Shown in pieces: positions 44,985 to 52,491 of a stretch of DNA of 64,000 bases. Position numbers and translations under genes: made by a program. The notes beneath the pieces are model-generated. The model searched no databases and was not told the origin of the DNA. It worked only from the letters and a program-made list of their open reading frames with translations. The DNA lies in assembly GCF_018449515.1 (NCBI RefSeq), contig NZ_JAAVUQ010000039.1:1-64000 (forward strand), written 5' to 3'. Within the stretch, counting starts at the first letter, position 1; every line of letters starts with the position of its first letter. This DNA comes from Caballeronia sp. dw_19 (GTDB lineage Bacteria; Pseudomonadota; Gammaproteobacteria; Burkholderiales; Burkholderiaceae).

Positions 44985-46679
44985 ATGAGCATCAATGTTA
45001 TTCAGCTAGTACAGGGCGCTTTGACCGAAAGCGTGTTGCAACAACTCGCAACAAAATTGGGCGTCGCTCCCGAAGCGGCGAAGCGCGTGGTCGGCATGAT
45101 CGCGCCCGCACTCGTCGGGTCGCTGATGAACAAAGCCGCATCGCCTGAAGGCGCGCGCAGCTTGTTCGCATCGATCATGTCACCGGATGCGAACGCCAAT
45201 ATCGTCGATATGCTGCCGCAACTCGTCCACGGCGACGGCCTGCAATCGTTGCTCGCGTCGGGTACGCGGCTCGCGAGCGGTGTGGCGTCAGAAGAACGCG
45301 TGAACGCGCTGAGCAACGCGGTGGCATCGAAGACCGGCGTATCGGTTGGCGCCACGCATGCATTGGGCGGCATCGTCACGACCACATTGTTCGGCGTGCT
45401 AAAGCATTACTTCACGAAGTCGGGCGGCAATGTCGGCCAGTTGCCTACGCTCCTCGGCCATCAGTTGCCGATGGTGAAGGCAAGCATGACCGAAGAAGTC
45501 GCCAGCGCGCTGGGTCTGGGCGGCGCCGCCAGTTTCCTGTCCGGCGTGGCCGCGCAGATGAAAGCGGTGTCGTCGCATCTTGAGCACCCGTCAATGGTCG
45601 GCGGCGCATCGGCGGCCATCAACCCTTCGCTCGACCGGATCGTGGTGGAAGAGAAGGCTCGATCGAAGAAATGGTGGTGGCTTGCTGTCGCCGCTGCTCT
45701 CGCGCTGCTCGCATTGCTGTTCGGCCGCAGCTGCGTCAACCAGCAGGCACAGGCGCCGGCACCCGCTGCGGCTCCTGTTGCAGCGTCCGCCGCAGCGCCC
45801 GTGGTTACATCGACTCCGGTGGTTGCTGCTGAAGCGGCTTCGGCAGTGGCTTCGGAAGCCGCTCCGGCCTCGGCGCCTGCTGCTGCTCCGGCGCCCACGA
45901 AGGACGCACTGCTGACGTTCACCGTCGACAAGCTGGGCGCACCGACCATTCACGCAACGGTCGGCAGCGAAGAAGAGAAGGCCAAGCTGCTCGCCGCCCT
46001 GACGGCGAAGTTCGGCGCGGACCATCTGAACGCGACCATTACCGTTGACCCGGACACCAAGCCGGCTAGCTGGCTCGACAAGCTCGACGGCCTGTTGCCG
46101 CTGATGCAATTGCCGGGCGCGGAAGCCAAGTTGTCGGGTGAGAAGATCGAGTTGAGCGGTACCGCTGCAGATGTGCGCAATGGCTGGATGGACAAGCTGA
46201 AGACGTTGTTCGGCGCGGGCTTTACCATCGGCACCTTCAATGTCACGCAAGCAGTCCAAAGCGCGAAAGACTCGTTCATGAGCGCGTTCTCGTCGTTGAG
46301 CGATGATTGCTCTGCGGCAGATATCGCCAAAGTGCTGAACCTGCAAGTCATCAACTTCCGCACGGGCTCTGACGTGCCGCCGCAAGACGCGCAACTGGCG
46401 TTGGCAAAATCGGCACAAGTGCTGAAGACGTGCGAAGGAAAGGGCAAGGCCGTGAAGTTGACCGTGGGTGGTTACTCGGACAATGTCGGCCAGGCAAGCA
46501 CGAATCTGGCGTTGTCGAAGAAGCGGGCGGAAGCAGTGCGCGCGTTCCTCGTGAAGCATGGCGTTTCTGCTGATTCGCTGACGGCGCAAGGTTTCGGCGA
46601 TGCTAATCCGATCGCTGACAACGCAACGGCCAGCGGACGTTTCGCAAACCGCCGGATCGACTTCGCTGTGCAGCAATAA
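44985..46679 (+). CDS. DUF937 / transmembrane / OmpA-domain envelope protein
   Basis: The 564-residue product combines three parts. Residues 1-about 225 are a DUF937-like helical domain (MSINVIQLVQGALTESVLQQ). One transmembrane helix follows (KKWWWLAVAAALALLALLFG, near residue 235) with an Ala/Pro/Val-rich linker to about residue 305. After a BON-like middle portion, the C-terminus is an OmpA-type peptidoglycan-binding domain with YSDNVGQASTNLALSKKRAE and the closing NRRIDF. DUF937 would be cytoplasmic and OmpA periplasmic. It is monocistronic between its own promoter and a strong terminator. Function unknown; a tether between cytoplasm and cell wall is inference. Confidence 0.85.
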   Translation: MSINVIQLVQGALTESVLQQLATKLGVAPEAAKRVVGMIAPALVGSLMNKAASPEGARSLFASIMSPDANANIVDMLPQLVHGDGLQSLLASGTRLASGVASEERVNALSNAVASKTGVSVGATHALGGIVTTTLFGVLKHYFTKSGGNVGQLPTLLGHQLPMVKASMTEEVASALGLGGAASFLSGVAAQMKAVSSHLEHPSMVGGASAAINPSLDRIVVEEKARSKKWWWLAVAAALALLALLFGRSCVNQQAQAPAPAAAPVAASAAAPVVTSTPVVAAEAASAVASEAAPASAPAAAPAPTKDALLTFTVDKLGAPTIHATVGSEEEKAKLLAALTAKFGADHLNATITVDPDTKPASWLDKLDGLLPLMQLPGAEAKLSGEKIELSGTAADVRNGWMDKLKTLFGAGFTIGTFNVTQAVQSAKDSFMSAFSSLSDDCSAADIAKVLNLQVINFRTGSDVPPQDAQLALAKSAQVLKTCEGKGKAVKLTVGGYSDNVGQASTNLALSKKRAEAVRAFLVKHGVSADSLTAQGFGDANPIADNATASGRFANRRIDFAVQQ

Positions 46680-46723
46680 TCGATTGACCGGACGCTACGA
46701 AGGTCCGGTATCGACGTAGCAAC

Positions 46724-46763
46724 GAAAACCCCCTGTCCCGCGCGAGCGGGACAGGGGGTTTTC
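46724..46763. terminator. Strong terminator after the OmpA-domain gene
   Basis: An 18-bp perfect stem (GAAAACCCCCTGTCCCGC and its complement) with loop GCGA ends in TTTTCTTTT. The A-tract before the stem means it can also terminate the convergent LysR transcript. Confidence 0.93.
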
Positions 46764-46808
46764 TTTTGGCGCTTGGTGAGTCACGACCTTGAGTCGCGAC
46801 CCGACGCG

Positions 46809-47762
46809 TTATCTCGGTGCAGGGTTGCGCACGCGAGCAGGAAATCGTTCAGCCGGGCCTTGAAGGAAGTCATCGCCGAGATTGGCCGGCAGTGTTTCCC
46901 GCACGACCTCCAGCCACGCGCGTGCCGCGTTCGACAAATAGCCGTTGCGCCGCCAGCCCACGGCCATGTCCCAATGAATTTCCGGCGCGATCACCGGCCG
47001 GCAGGTGAATGCGTTGACATCGAGCCGCCGGCAATACGGCGCGGGCAGCAACGCAATACCGACGCCCGCCTGCACCAGCGCCGCCATGAAATCCCAGTGG
47101 CCGCTGCGCCCCACGATAGCCGGCGCGAACCCCGCTTCGCGGCAGGCATTGAGCACGAGATCTGACAACGCGAGGCTTTCGCCGTAGAACACGAACGGTT
47201 CCCGCGCGAGATCGGCGAGCGGCACGTCCACCAGCGCGTCCCAGCGCGAGCCTTTCTGCGCAACGAGCCAGAGTAATTGGCGGCTGATCGGCAGTACGTC
47301 GAACGTGGCGAGATCGACCGGTTGCAGCACACCGCCAAGCTCCAGTTCACCATCGATCAGCGCCGCCTCGATCGCCTTCGAGCCACGCTCGAACAGCTTC
47401 AACTCCACCTTCGGATAGCGCTTCTTGAATGTGGCGATGGCCGGGGTGAACAGCGTTCCGCCCATGGGCGGAATCCCGATAGTGAGGGTGCCGCGCCCGA
47501 GTTTGCCGAGATCGTTGAGTTCAGCTTCGAGTTGCGCGTGCGCCGCCAGTACGTCGAGTCCGCGCTGATAGACGATCTGGCCGGCGTCGGTGAGCACCAT
47601 CTGGCGGCTCTCGCGCAGCAGCAGTGGCGAACCTATTTCGTCCTCGAGCGACTTCACCATCTTGCTGATGGTCGGCTGCGTGACGAACATTTTCTCCGCC
47701 GCAGCGGTGAAGCTTTTCTGCTTCACGACCTCGACGAAATACCGCAACGATCGCAATTCCAT
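46809..47762 (-). CDS. LysR-family regulator, divergent from cidAB (CidR-like)
   Basis: The 317-residue product has the LysR winged helix at residues 1-60 (FVEVVKQKSFTAAAEKMFVT, QPTISKMVKSLEDEIGSPLL) and a periplasmic-binding-like effector domain. Divergent placement next to cidA/cidB and a perfect T-N11-A palindrome just upstream of its start suggest it controls cidAB and itself, as CidR does in Gram-positive bacteria. The effector is unknown. The convergent OmpA-family terminator ends its transcript. Confidence 0.88.
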   Translation of the reverse strand: MELRSLRYFVEVVKQKSFTAAAEKMFVTQPTISKMVKSLEDEIGSPLLLRESRQMVLTDAGQIVYQRGLDVLAAHAQLEAELNDLGKLGRGTLTIGIPPMGGTLFTPAIATFKKRYPKVELKLFERGSKAIEAALIDGELELGGVLQPVDLATFDVLPISRQLLWLVAQKGSRWDALVDVPLADLAREPFVFYGESLALSDLVLNACREAGFAPAIVGRSGHWDFMAALVQAGVGIALLPAPYCRRLDVNAFTCRPVIAPEIHWDMAVGWRRNGYLSNAARAWLEVVRETLPANLGDDFLQGPAERFPARVRNPAPR

Positions 47763-47775
47763 ACAAACCCCTCGA

Positions 47776-47790
47776 ATTCCAAATTGGAAT
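47776..47790. promoter_or_regulatory. LysR-type binding site
   Basis: ATTCCAA-A-TTGGAAT is a perfect 15-bp inverted repeat containing TTCCAAATTGGAA, which fits the LysR T-N11-A rule. It lies 14 bp from the regulator's start and about 95 bp from cidA, so autorepression combined with cidAB control is likely. Confidence 0.7.
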
Positions 47791-47882
47791 GCATTTGATA
47801 AGTTTAAGTCACTTTGATTATGGTGTGGCGCGCGCTATATTTGGCTAAAGGTTAACCCTATCAATGAGCTGAAAGATCTGTC

Positions 47883-48386
47883 ATGCCCCTTCCTGCCGAT
47901 GTTTTGCCTTCATCGAGACAATCCGCTAATGCTGGCGTTGTGGCTCAGTCACGCGGCGCGTTCAGCCGCTTTGCGCGCATCGCGCTGCAGAGCGCCGGAC
48001 TTGCGGCAATCTGGCTGGTCGCGGATTTCGTTGCGCGCACCTTCCACTTGCCGGTGCCGGGCGGTGTCGTCGGATTGCTGATCTTGCTCGCGCTGCTGTT
48101 CTGCGGCGGCGTTGCGCCGCGCTGGGTCAAGGCCGGCGCGGACTGGCTGCTCACCGACATGTTGCTGTTCTTCATTCCGGCCGCGGTTGCCGCCGTTCAA
48201 TACGGTGGCTTGTTCCGGGAAGACGGCTGGCGCCTGGCACTGGTCGTGGTGTTCGGCACGCTGATGGTGATGGTCGCCGTCGCGTTTGCCGTGGAACGGG
48301 CTTCCAGGCTTGAACGCTGGCTGGAATTGCGCCGCCTGATGGACGTGCGGGGTGCGCGGAGTGTGCGCCACGCCGCCCGCGCCTGA
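47883..48386 (+). CDS. cidA: CidA/LrgA family holin-like protein
   Basis: CidA-family proteins are small inner-membrane proteins linked to cell lysis, murein hydrolase control or overflow metabolite export. The 167-residue product has a hydrophilic N-terminus of about 30 residues and four hydrophobic segments, with the family block FHLPVPGGVVGLLILLALLF and WLLTDMLLFFIPAAVAAVQY. Divergent from the LysR gene; followed by cidB after 6 bp. The ribosome site is weak. Confidence 0.9.
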   Translation: MPLPADVLPSSRQSANAGVVAQSRGAFSRFARIALQSAGLAAIWLVADFVARTFHLPVPGGVVGLLILLALLFCGGVAPRWVKAGADWLLTDMLLFFIPAAVAAVQYGGLFREDGWRLALVVVFGTLMVMVAVAFAVERASRLERWLELRRLMDVRGARSVRHAARA

Positions 48387-48392
48387 CGTTTA

Positions 48393-49133
48393 ATGTTTAC
48401 TGCCATCGCGATGACCCCTCTCTACGACTTCCTGTTCGCCGATGCCGCCGCGCGCCCAATCGCGGCGGGATGTTTCGTGCTGACGGTGTTGCTGTATTTC
48501 GCGTCGAAGCGGCTTTACGCTCGTTTCCCGCGCCCGTGGCTTTCGCCCTTGCTGACAGTTCCGGCGGCGCTGGTCGCCGTGGTGTTGTGCGCACGCATTC
48601 CATACCCTGTTTATTTCGCCGATACCCGCTGGCTCATGTGGCTGCTCGGGCCCGCTACCGTTGCGTTCGCCGTGCCGATTTTTGAATACCGCCAATTGCT
48701 GAGAAAGCATTGGTTGTCGTTATCGGTGGGGGTGGCGGTTGGGATTCTGGTGGCGGTCGGCGGGTCGTTGATGCTGGCGAAATTGCTGCATTTGTCGCCG
48801 GAATTGCAGCGCAGCCTCGCTACTCGATCGGTATCGACACCTTTTGCGCTCGCTGTCTCCGACAAGCTTCATGCGCCGAAGGATCTCACCGCGTTGTTCG
48901 TGATCGCGACGGGCGTGGTTGGCATGCTGTTTGGTGAAATCGTGCTGGCGCTTGTACCTTTAAGATCACGCTTGGCGCGCGGTGCGCTTTTTGGCGCGGC
49001 CGCGCATGCCGTGGGCACGGCGAAAGCGCGCGAACTCGGCAGCGAAGAGGGCGTAGTCGCCAGCCTGACGATGATGATCGCCGGCGTCGTCATGGTGTTA
49101 CTGGCGCCGGCATTGGCGTTTTTACCGTTCTAA
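48393..49133 (+). CDS. cidB: CidB/LrgB family protein
   Basis: CidB is the partner of CidA. The 246-residue product is a polytopic membrane protein with the LrgB features KHWLSLSVGVAVGILVAVGG, TRSVSTPFALAVSDKLHAPK and GAAAHAVGTAKARELGSEEG. A second in-frame ATG at 48411 (MTPLYDFLFADAA) is also possible; neither has a strong ribosome site. Ends about 280 bp before ahcY. Confidence 0.92.
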   Translation: MFTAIAMTPLYDFLFADAAARPIAAGCFVLTVLLYFASKRLYARFPRPWLSPLLTVPAALVAVVLCARIPYPVYFADTRWLMWLLGPATVAFAVPIFEYRQLLRKHWLSLSVGVAVGILVAVGGSLMLAKLLHLSPELQRSLATRSVSTPFALAVSDKLHAPKDLTALFVIATGVVGMLFGEIVLALVPLRSRLARGALFGAAAHAVGTAKARELGSEEGVVASLTMMIAGVVMVLLAPALAFLPF

Positions 49134-49225
49134 GGCGCGCCGGGATTGTGGTCCGCGCCCGGCGAACTACTACGAACGCGGGCAAAACAAAGCCCGCGCT
49201 CAAACGCGCTTCCTCCATCCCAATT

Positions 49226-49234
49226 TGCTACAAT
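49226..49234 (+). promoter_or_regulatory. Extended -10 promoter of the ahcY operon
   Basis: TTGCTACAAT contains the extended form TG-N-TACAAT. Transcription would start near 49241, directly at the 5' edge of the riboswitch. The -35 region is poor, as is usual with extended -10 promoters. Confidence 0.6.
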
Positions 49235-49243
49235 CCCAACTCG

Positions 49244-49372
49244 CTTCGAGGAGCGTTGCGACGGCTTTCAACAACGAAGGCCGCCAGGCTCGAAGCATTC
49301 AATCGGACGGAGTGACCGGCGCTTTCAGAGAAGTAAGCGCTTGTTGAACCACCGCATCGAACGGCGCTCACG
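49244..49372 (+). ncRNA. S-adenosylhomocysteine (SAH) riboswitch
   Basis: The leader contains the SAH-riboswitch core in order: CGAGGAGCGTTGCGAC (49247-49262), GCCAGGCTCG (49283-49292) and AACGGCGCTCACG (49360-49372). GAGC/GCTC segments pair to form the conserved stem and pseudoknot. SAH binding is known to turn on downstream recycling genes. It lies 37 bp upstream of ahcY, the standard target in beta-proteobacteria. Confidence 0.93.
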
Positions 49373-49409
49373 TCAAATTTCTATATTTCCATTTAGAAAG
49401 GAGGGCGTG

Positions 49410-50831
49410 ATGAACGCCGCAGTTCTCGATTCAAACACCAACAAAGATTTCGTCGTCGCCGATATGTCGCTTGCTGCCTGGGGCCGCAAGGAACTGAACA
49501 TCGCTGAAACGGAAATGCCCGGCCTCATGCAAACGCGCGAGGAATACAAGGTATCGCAGCCGCTGAAGGGCGCGCGTATTGCCGGTTCGCTGCACATGAC
49601 CATCCAGACCGGCGTGTTGATCGAAACGCTGACCGCACTGGGCGCGGACGTCCGCTGGGCATCGTGCAATATTTTTTCGACGCAGGATCACGCAGCCTCG
49701 GCCATTGCGCAAGGCGGCGTGCCGGTGTTCGCGTTCAAGGGCGAATCGCTCGACGAATACTGGGAATTCTCCCACCGCATCTTCGAATGGCCGAATGGCG
49801 AATTCGCCAACATGATCCTCGACGACGGCGGCGACGCCACGTTGCTGCTGATCCTCGGCTCGAAGGCGGAAAAGGACCGCTCGGTCATTGCCAAGCCGGA
49901 AAACGAAGAAGAAATCGCGCTGTACAAGTCGATTGCCGCTCACCTCGACATCGACCCGACGTGGTATTCCAAGCGCCTCGTGCACATTCAGGGCGTGACG
50001 GAAGAAACGACCACGGGCGTGCATCGTCTGTATCAGATGGAAAAGGAAGGGCGCCTGCCGTTCCCGGCCATCAACGTGAATGACTCGGTCACGAAGTCGA
50101 AGTTCGACAATCTGTACGGCTGCCGTGAGTCGCTGGTGGACGGTATCAAGCGCGCCACCGACGTGATGATCGCCGGCAAGATCGCGGTCGTCGCCGGTTA
50201 CGGCGATGTGGGCAAGGGTTGCGCGCAATCGCTGCGCGGTTTGGGCGCGACGGTGTGGGTCACGGAAATCGACCCGATCTGCGCGTTGCAGGCAGCCATG
50301 GAAGGTTATCGCGTAGTGACCATGGAATATGCCGCCGACAAGGCCGACATTTTCGTGACCGCTACGGGTAATTTCCACGTGATCGGCCACGACCACATGA
50401 AGGCGATGCGCAACAACGCAATCGTCTGCAATATCGGTCACTTCGACTCGGAAATCGACGTTGCCTCCACGCGCCAGTACACGTGGGACAACATCAAGCC
50501 GCAAGTCGATCACATCATTTTCCCTGACGGCAAGCGCATCATCCTGCTGGCTGAAGGCCGCCTGGTGAACCTGGGTTGCGCGACGGGCCACCCGTCGTTC
50601 GTGATGTCGGCATCGTTCACCAACCAGACGATCGCGCAGATCGAATTGTTCGTGCACGGCGACAAGTACGAAAACAAGGTCTACGTGTTGCCGAAACACC
50701 TTGATGAAAAGGTTGCGCGTCTGCATCTGGGCCGTATCGGCGCTGAACTGACCGTGCTTTCCGACTATCAGGCCAGCTATATCAGCGTGGACAAGATGGG
50801 TCCGTTCAAGCCGAATCACTACCGTTATTGA
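49410..50831 (+). CDS. ahcY: Adenosylhomocysteinase
   Basis: AhcY hydrolyses S-adenosylhomocysteine to homocysteine and adenosine, removing the inhibitor of methyltransferases. The 473-residue product starts MNAAVLDSNTNKDF after a near-perfect AAAGGAGG; longer readings would run through the riboswitch. It has the NAD-binding loop VVAGYGDVGKGCAQSLRGLG, the substrate segment TQDHAASAIAQGGVPVFAFK and the C-terminal KMGPFKPNHYRY. Length includes the bacterial 40-residue insertion. First gene of an operon with a holin-like gene and metF. Confidence 0.98.
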   Translation: MNAAVLDSNTNKDFVVADMSLAAWGRKELNIAETEMPGLMQTREEYKVSQPLKGARIAGSLHMTIQTGVLIETLTALGADVRWASCNIFSTQDHAASAIAQGGVPVFAFKGESLDEYWEFSHRIFEWPNGEFANMILDDGGDATLLLILGSKAEKDRSVIAKPENEEEIALYKSIAAHLDIDPTWYSKRLVHIQGVTEETTTGVHRLYQMEKEGRLPFPAINVNDSVTKSKFDNLYGCRESLVDGIKRATDVMIAGKIAVVAGYGDVGKGCAQSLRGLGATVWVTEIDPICALQAAMEGYRVVTMEYAADKADIFVTATGNFHVIGHDHMKAMRNNAIVCNIGHFDSEIDVASTRQYTWDNIKPQVDHIIFPDGKRIILLAEGRLVNLGCATGHPSFVMSASFTNQTIAQIELFVHGDKYENKVYVLPKHLDEKVARLHLGRIGAELTVLSDYQASYISVDKMGPFKPNHYRY

Positions 50832-50862
50832 TTGCGGCGGTAGTGTCGTAGCACTCAGCGCG

Positions 50863-50892
50863 TGCGCATGGGTTTTAACAAGCCCATGCGCA
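50863..50892 (+). other. Hairpin between ahcY and the holin-family gene
   Basis: TGCGCATGGG and CCCATGCGCA form a perfect 10-bp stem around a 10-nt loop. No T-tract follows, so it is unlikely to terminate; it may stabilise the ahcY message or set the ratio of ahcY to downstream genes. Confidence 0.6.
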
Positions 50893-50920
50893 TGAAACTT
50901 CAAGTACCAGGAGACCATCG

Positions 50921-51271
50921 ATGTCCGTGCTGCTGACCTGGCTGATCAACGCGCTCGCGCTGTTGATCATCACTTACCTCGTGCCATCGATTCACATCCG
51001 CAGTTTCGGCACCGCGCTGATCGTCGCGATCGTGCTCGGGCTGATCAATACGTTCCTGCGTCCGTTGCTGGTGCTGCTCACGCTGCCGGTGACCATTCTC
51101 ACGCTCGGGTTGTTCATCCTCGTCGTGAATGCGCTGTGTTTCTGGTTGTGCGCTTCGTTGCTGAAGGGCTTCGAGGTGTCGGGTTTCTGGTCGGCTTTCT
51201 TCGGCTCGATTCTGTACAGCATCGTGTCCTGGCTGCTGTCGGCGTTGATCCTCGGTCAGCGCAACTTCTAA
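50921..51271 (+). CDS. Phage holin 4_2-like (YvlD-type) small membrane protein
   Basis: The 116-residue product is almost entirely hydrophobic, with four transmembrane segments (starting MSVLLTWLINALALLIITYL) and the family block VLGLINTFLRPLLVLLTLPV. AGGAG lies upstream of the ATG. The Pfam name is historical; there is no lysin or other phage gene near. The ahcY-holin-metF order is recalled as common in Burkholderiaceae, but the role in the methyl cycle is unknown. Confidence 0.85.
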   Translation: MSVLLTWLINALALLIITYLVPSIHIRSFGTALIVAIVLGLINTFLRPLLVLLTLPVTILTLGLFILVVNALCFWLCASLLKGFEVSGFWSAFFGSILYSIVSWLLSALILGQRNF

Positions 51272-51308
51272 GAACGCGAGTGCCTTGCGCGCGCGTTCCA
51301 CTCCTCCC

Positions 51309-52148
51309 ATGAAACCGATCGAACTCTCATTCGAGTTTTTCCCGCCGAAAACGCAGGAAGGAATCGAGAAATTGCGCGCGACTGGCGCGCAGCTCAAGGC
51401 GCTCAACCCGAAGTTCGTCTCCGTGACGTTCGGCGCGGGCGGTTCCACGCAGCAAGGCACGCTCGATACCGTCGTCGAGATGATGAAGCAGGGACTCGAA
51501 GCGGCGCCGCATTTGTCGTGCATCGGATCGTCGAAGGAGAGTCTGCGGGCCATTCTCGGCGCGTATCGTGAGCATGGCATTCGTCATATTGTCGCGTTAC
51601 GCGGCGATTTGCCTTCGGGCATGGGTGAAGTCGGCGAGTTGCGGTACGCGTCGGAACTGGTCGGCTTCATTCGCGCCGAGCATGGCGACTGGTTCAACAT
51701 TGAAGTCGCGGCGTATCCGGAATATCACCCGCAGGCGCGCTCGCCCAAATCCGATATGGAAAACTTCGTGCGCAAGGTGCAGGCCGGCGCGAACTCGGCG
51801 ATCACGCAGTACTTCTTCAACGCGGACGCGTATTTCCGTTTCGTCGATGACGCCCGCAAGCTGGGTGTCGAGGTTCCTATCGTGCCGGGCATCATGCCGA
51901 TCACGAACTTCTCGCAGCTGATGCGTTTCTCCGAGATGTGCGGCGCGGAAGTGCCGAAGTGGATTGCGCGCCGGCTGGAAAGCTATGGCGACGATAAAGA
52001 AGCGATCCGCGCATTCGGACTGGATGTAGTGACCGGTTTGTGCGAGCGGCTGGTGAAGGAAGGCGCGCCGGGGCTGCATTTTTATACGCTGAATGGCGCG
52101 GCCGCGAGCAAGACGATTTGCGAGCGGTTGGCGTTGCAGGGGCAATAA
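51309..52148 (+). CDS. metF: 5,10-methylenetetrahydrofolate reductase
   Basis: MetF reduces methylene-THF to methyl-THF, the methyl donor for methionine synthesis. The 279-residue product has the family start KPIELSFEFFPPKTQEGIEK, the VTFGAGGSTQ motif, the folate/FAD region (IVALRGDLPSG) and NFVRKVQAGANSAITQYFFN. The ATG is preferred; a TTG eight codons upstream is open but neither has a good ribosome site. Downstream of ahcY, it uses homocysteine produced there. A strong terminator follows. Confidence 0.97.
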   Translation: MKPIELSFEFFPPKTQEGIEKLRATGAQLKALNPKFVSVTFGAGGSTQQGTLDTVVEMMKQGLEAAPHLSCIGSSKESLRAILGAYREHGIRHIVALRGDLPSGMGEVGELRYASELVGFIRAEHGDWFNIEVAAYPEYHPQARSPKSDMENFVRKVQAGANSAITQYFFNADAYFRFVDDARKLGVEVPIVPGIMPITNFSQLMRFSEMCGAEVPKWIARRLESYGDDKEAIRAFGLDVVTGLCERLVKEGAPGLHFYTLNGAAASKTICERLALQGQ

Positions 52149-52202
52149 CGACGCCTGGGCTTCTCGGGTGCCGCTGCAGGTGGAGCGCAATTTGAAAGTG
52201 GG

Positions 52203-52236
52203 GCGATCGCGACTCGCAAATCGCGATCGCTTTTTT
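52203..52236 (+). terminator. Rho-independent terminator after metF
   Basis: GCGATCGCGA pairs perfectly with TCGCGATCGC over an 8-nt loop, followed by TTTTTTG. Confidence 0.93.
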
Positions 52237-52491
52237 GTTGAAACGAAAGCCGTTGGCAACTAACGATCTTCACGTGCGGGTAGATGCGCTCGTGAGGCGC
52301 CAATTGACGAGCAATTGTCATTACGGGGTATCAGAAACTTTGACTACTCAAGGCGACGACCAGACCCATTTTTGTGTTGTAAAGTACCGGTCAAGTCAGG
52401 CCGTCCAGCCGATTTTTCGGCTGGACAAACGCTGAAGGGGCAATGCTTGCTGAACTAGCTTGCCGATTTATTAACCGAGGCGTATTGCACC
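52237..52491 (+). promoter_or_regulatory. Leader region of the restriction-modification genes
   Basis: No gene is seen. A perfect 10-bp hairpin at 52403-52426 (GTCCAGCCGA-TTTT-TCGGCTGGAC) lies 66 bp before the methyltransferase start and lacks a T-tract. It could be an operator or an attenuator for balanced methylase expression. No clear -35/-10 pair or separate C-protein gene was found. Confidence 0.45.

Noticed and set aside
50921..51271. Prophage remnant suggested by a holin-family name
   Set aside because: No lysin, integrase or structural phage gene is near, and the gene sits between ahcY and metF under an SAH riboswitch. The family name is historical.
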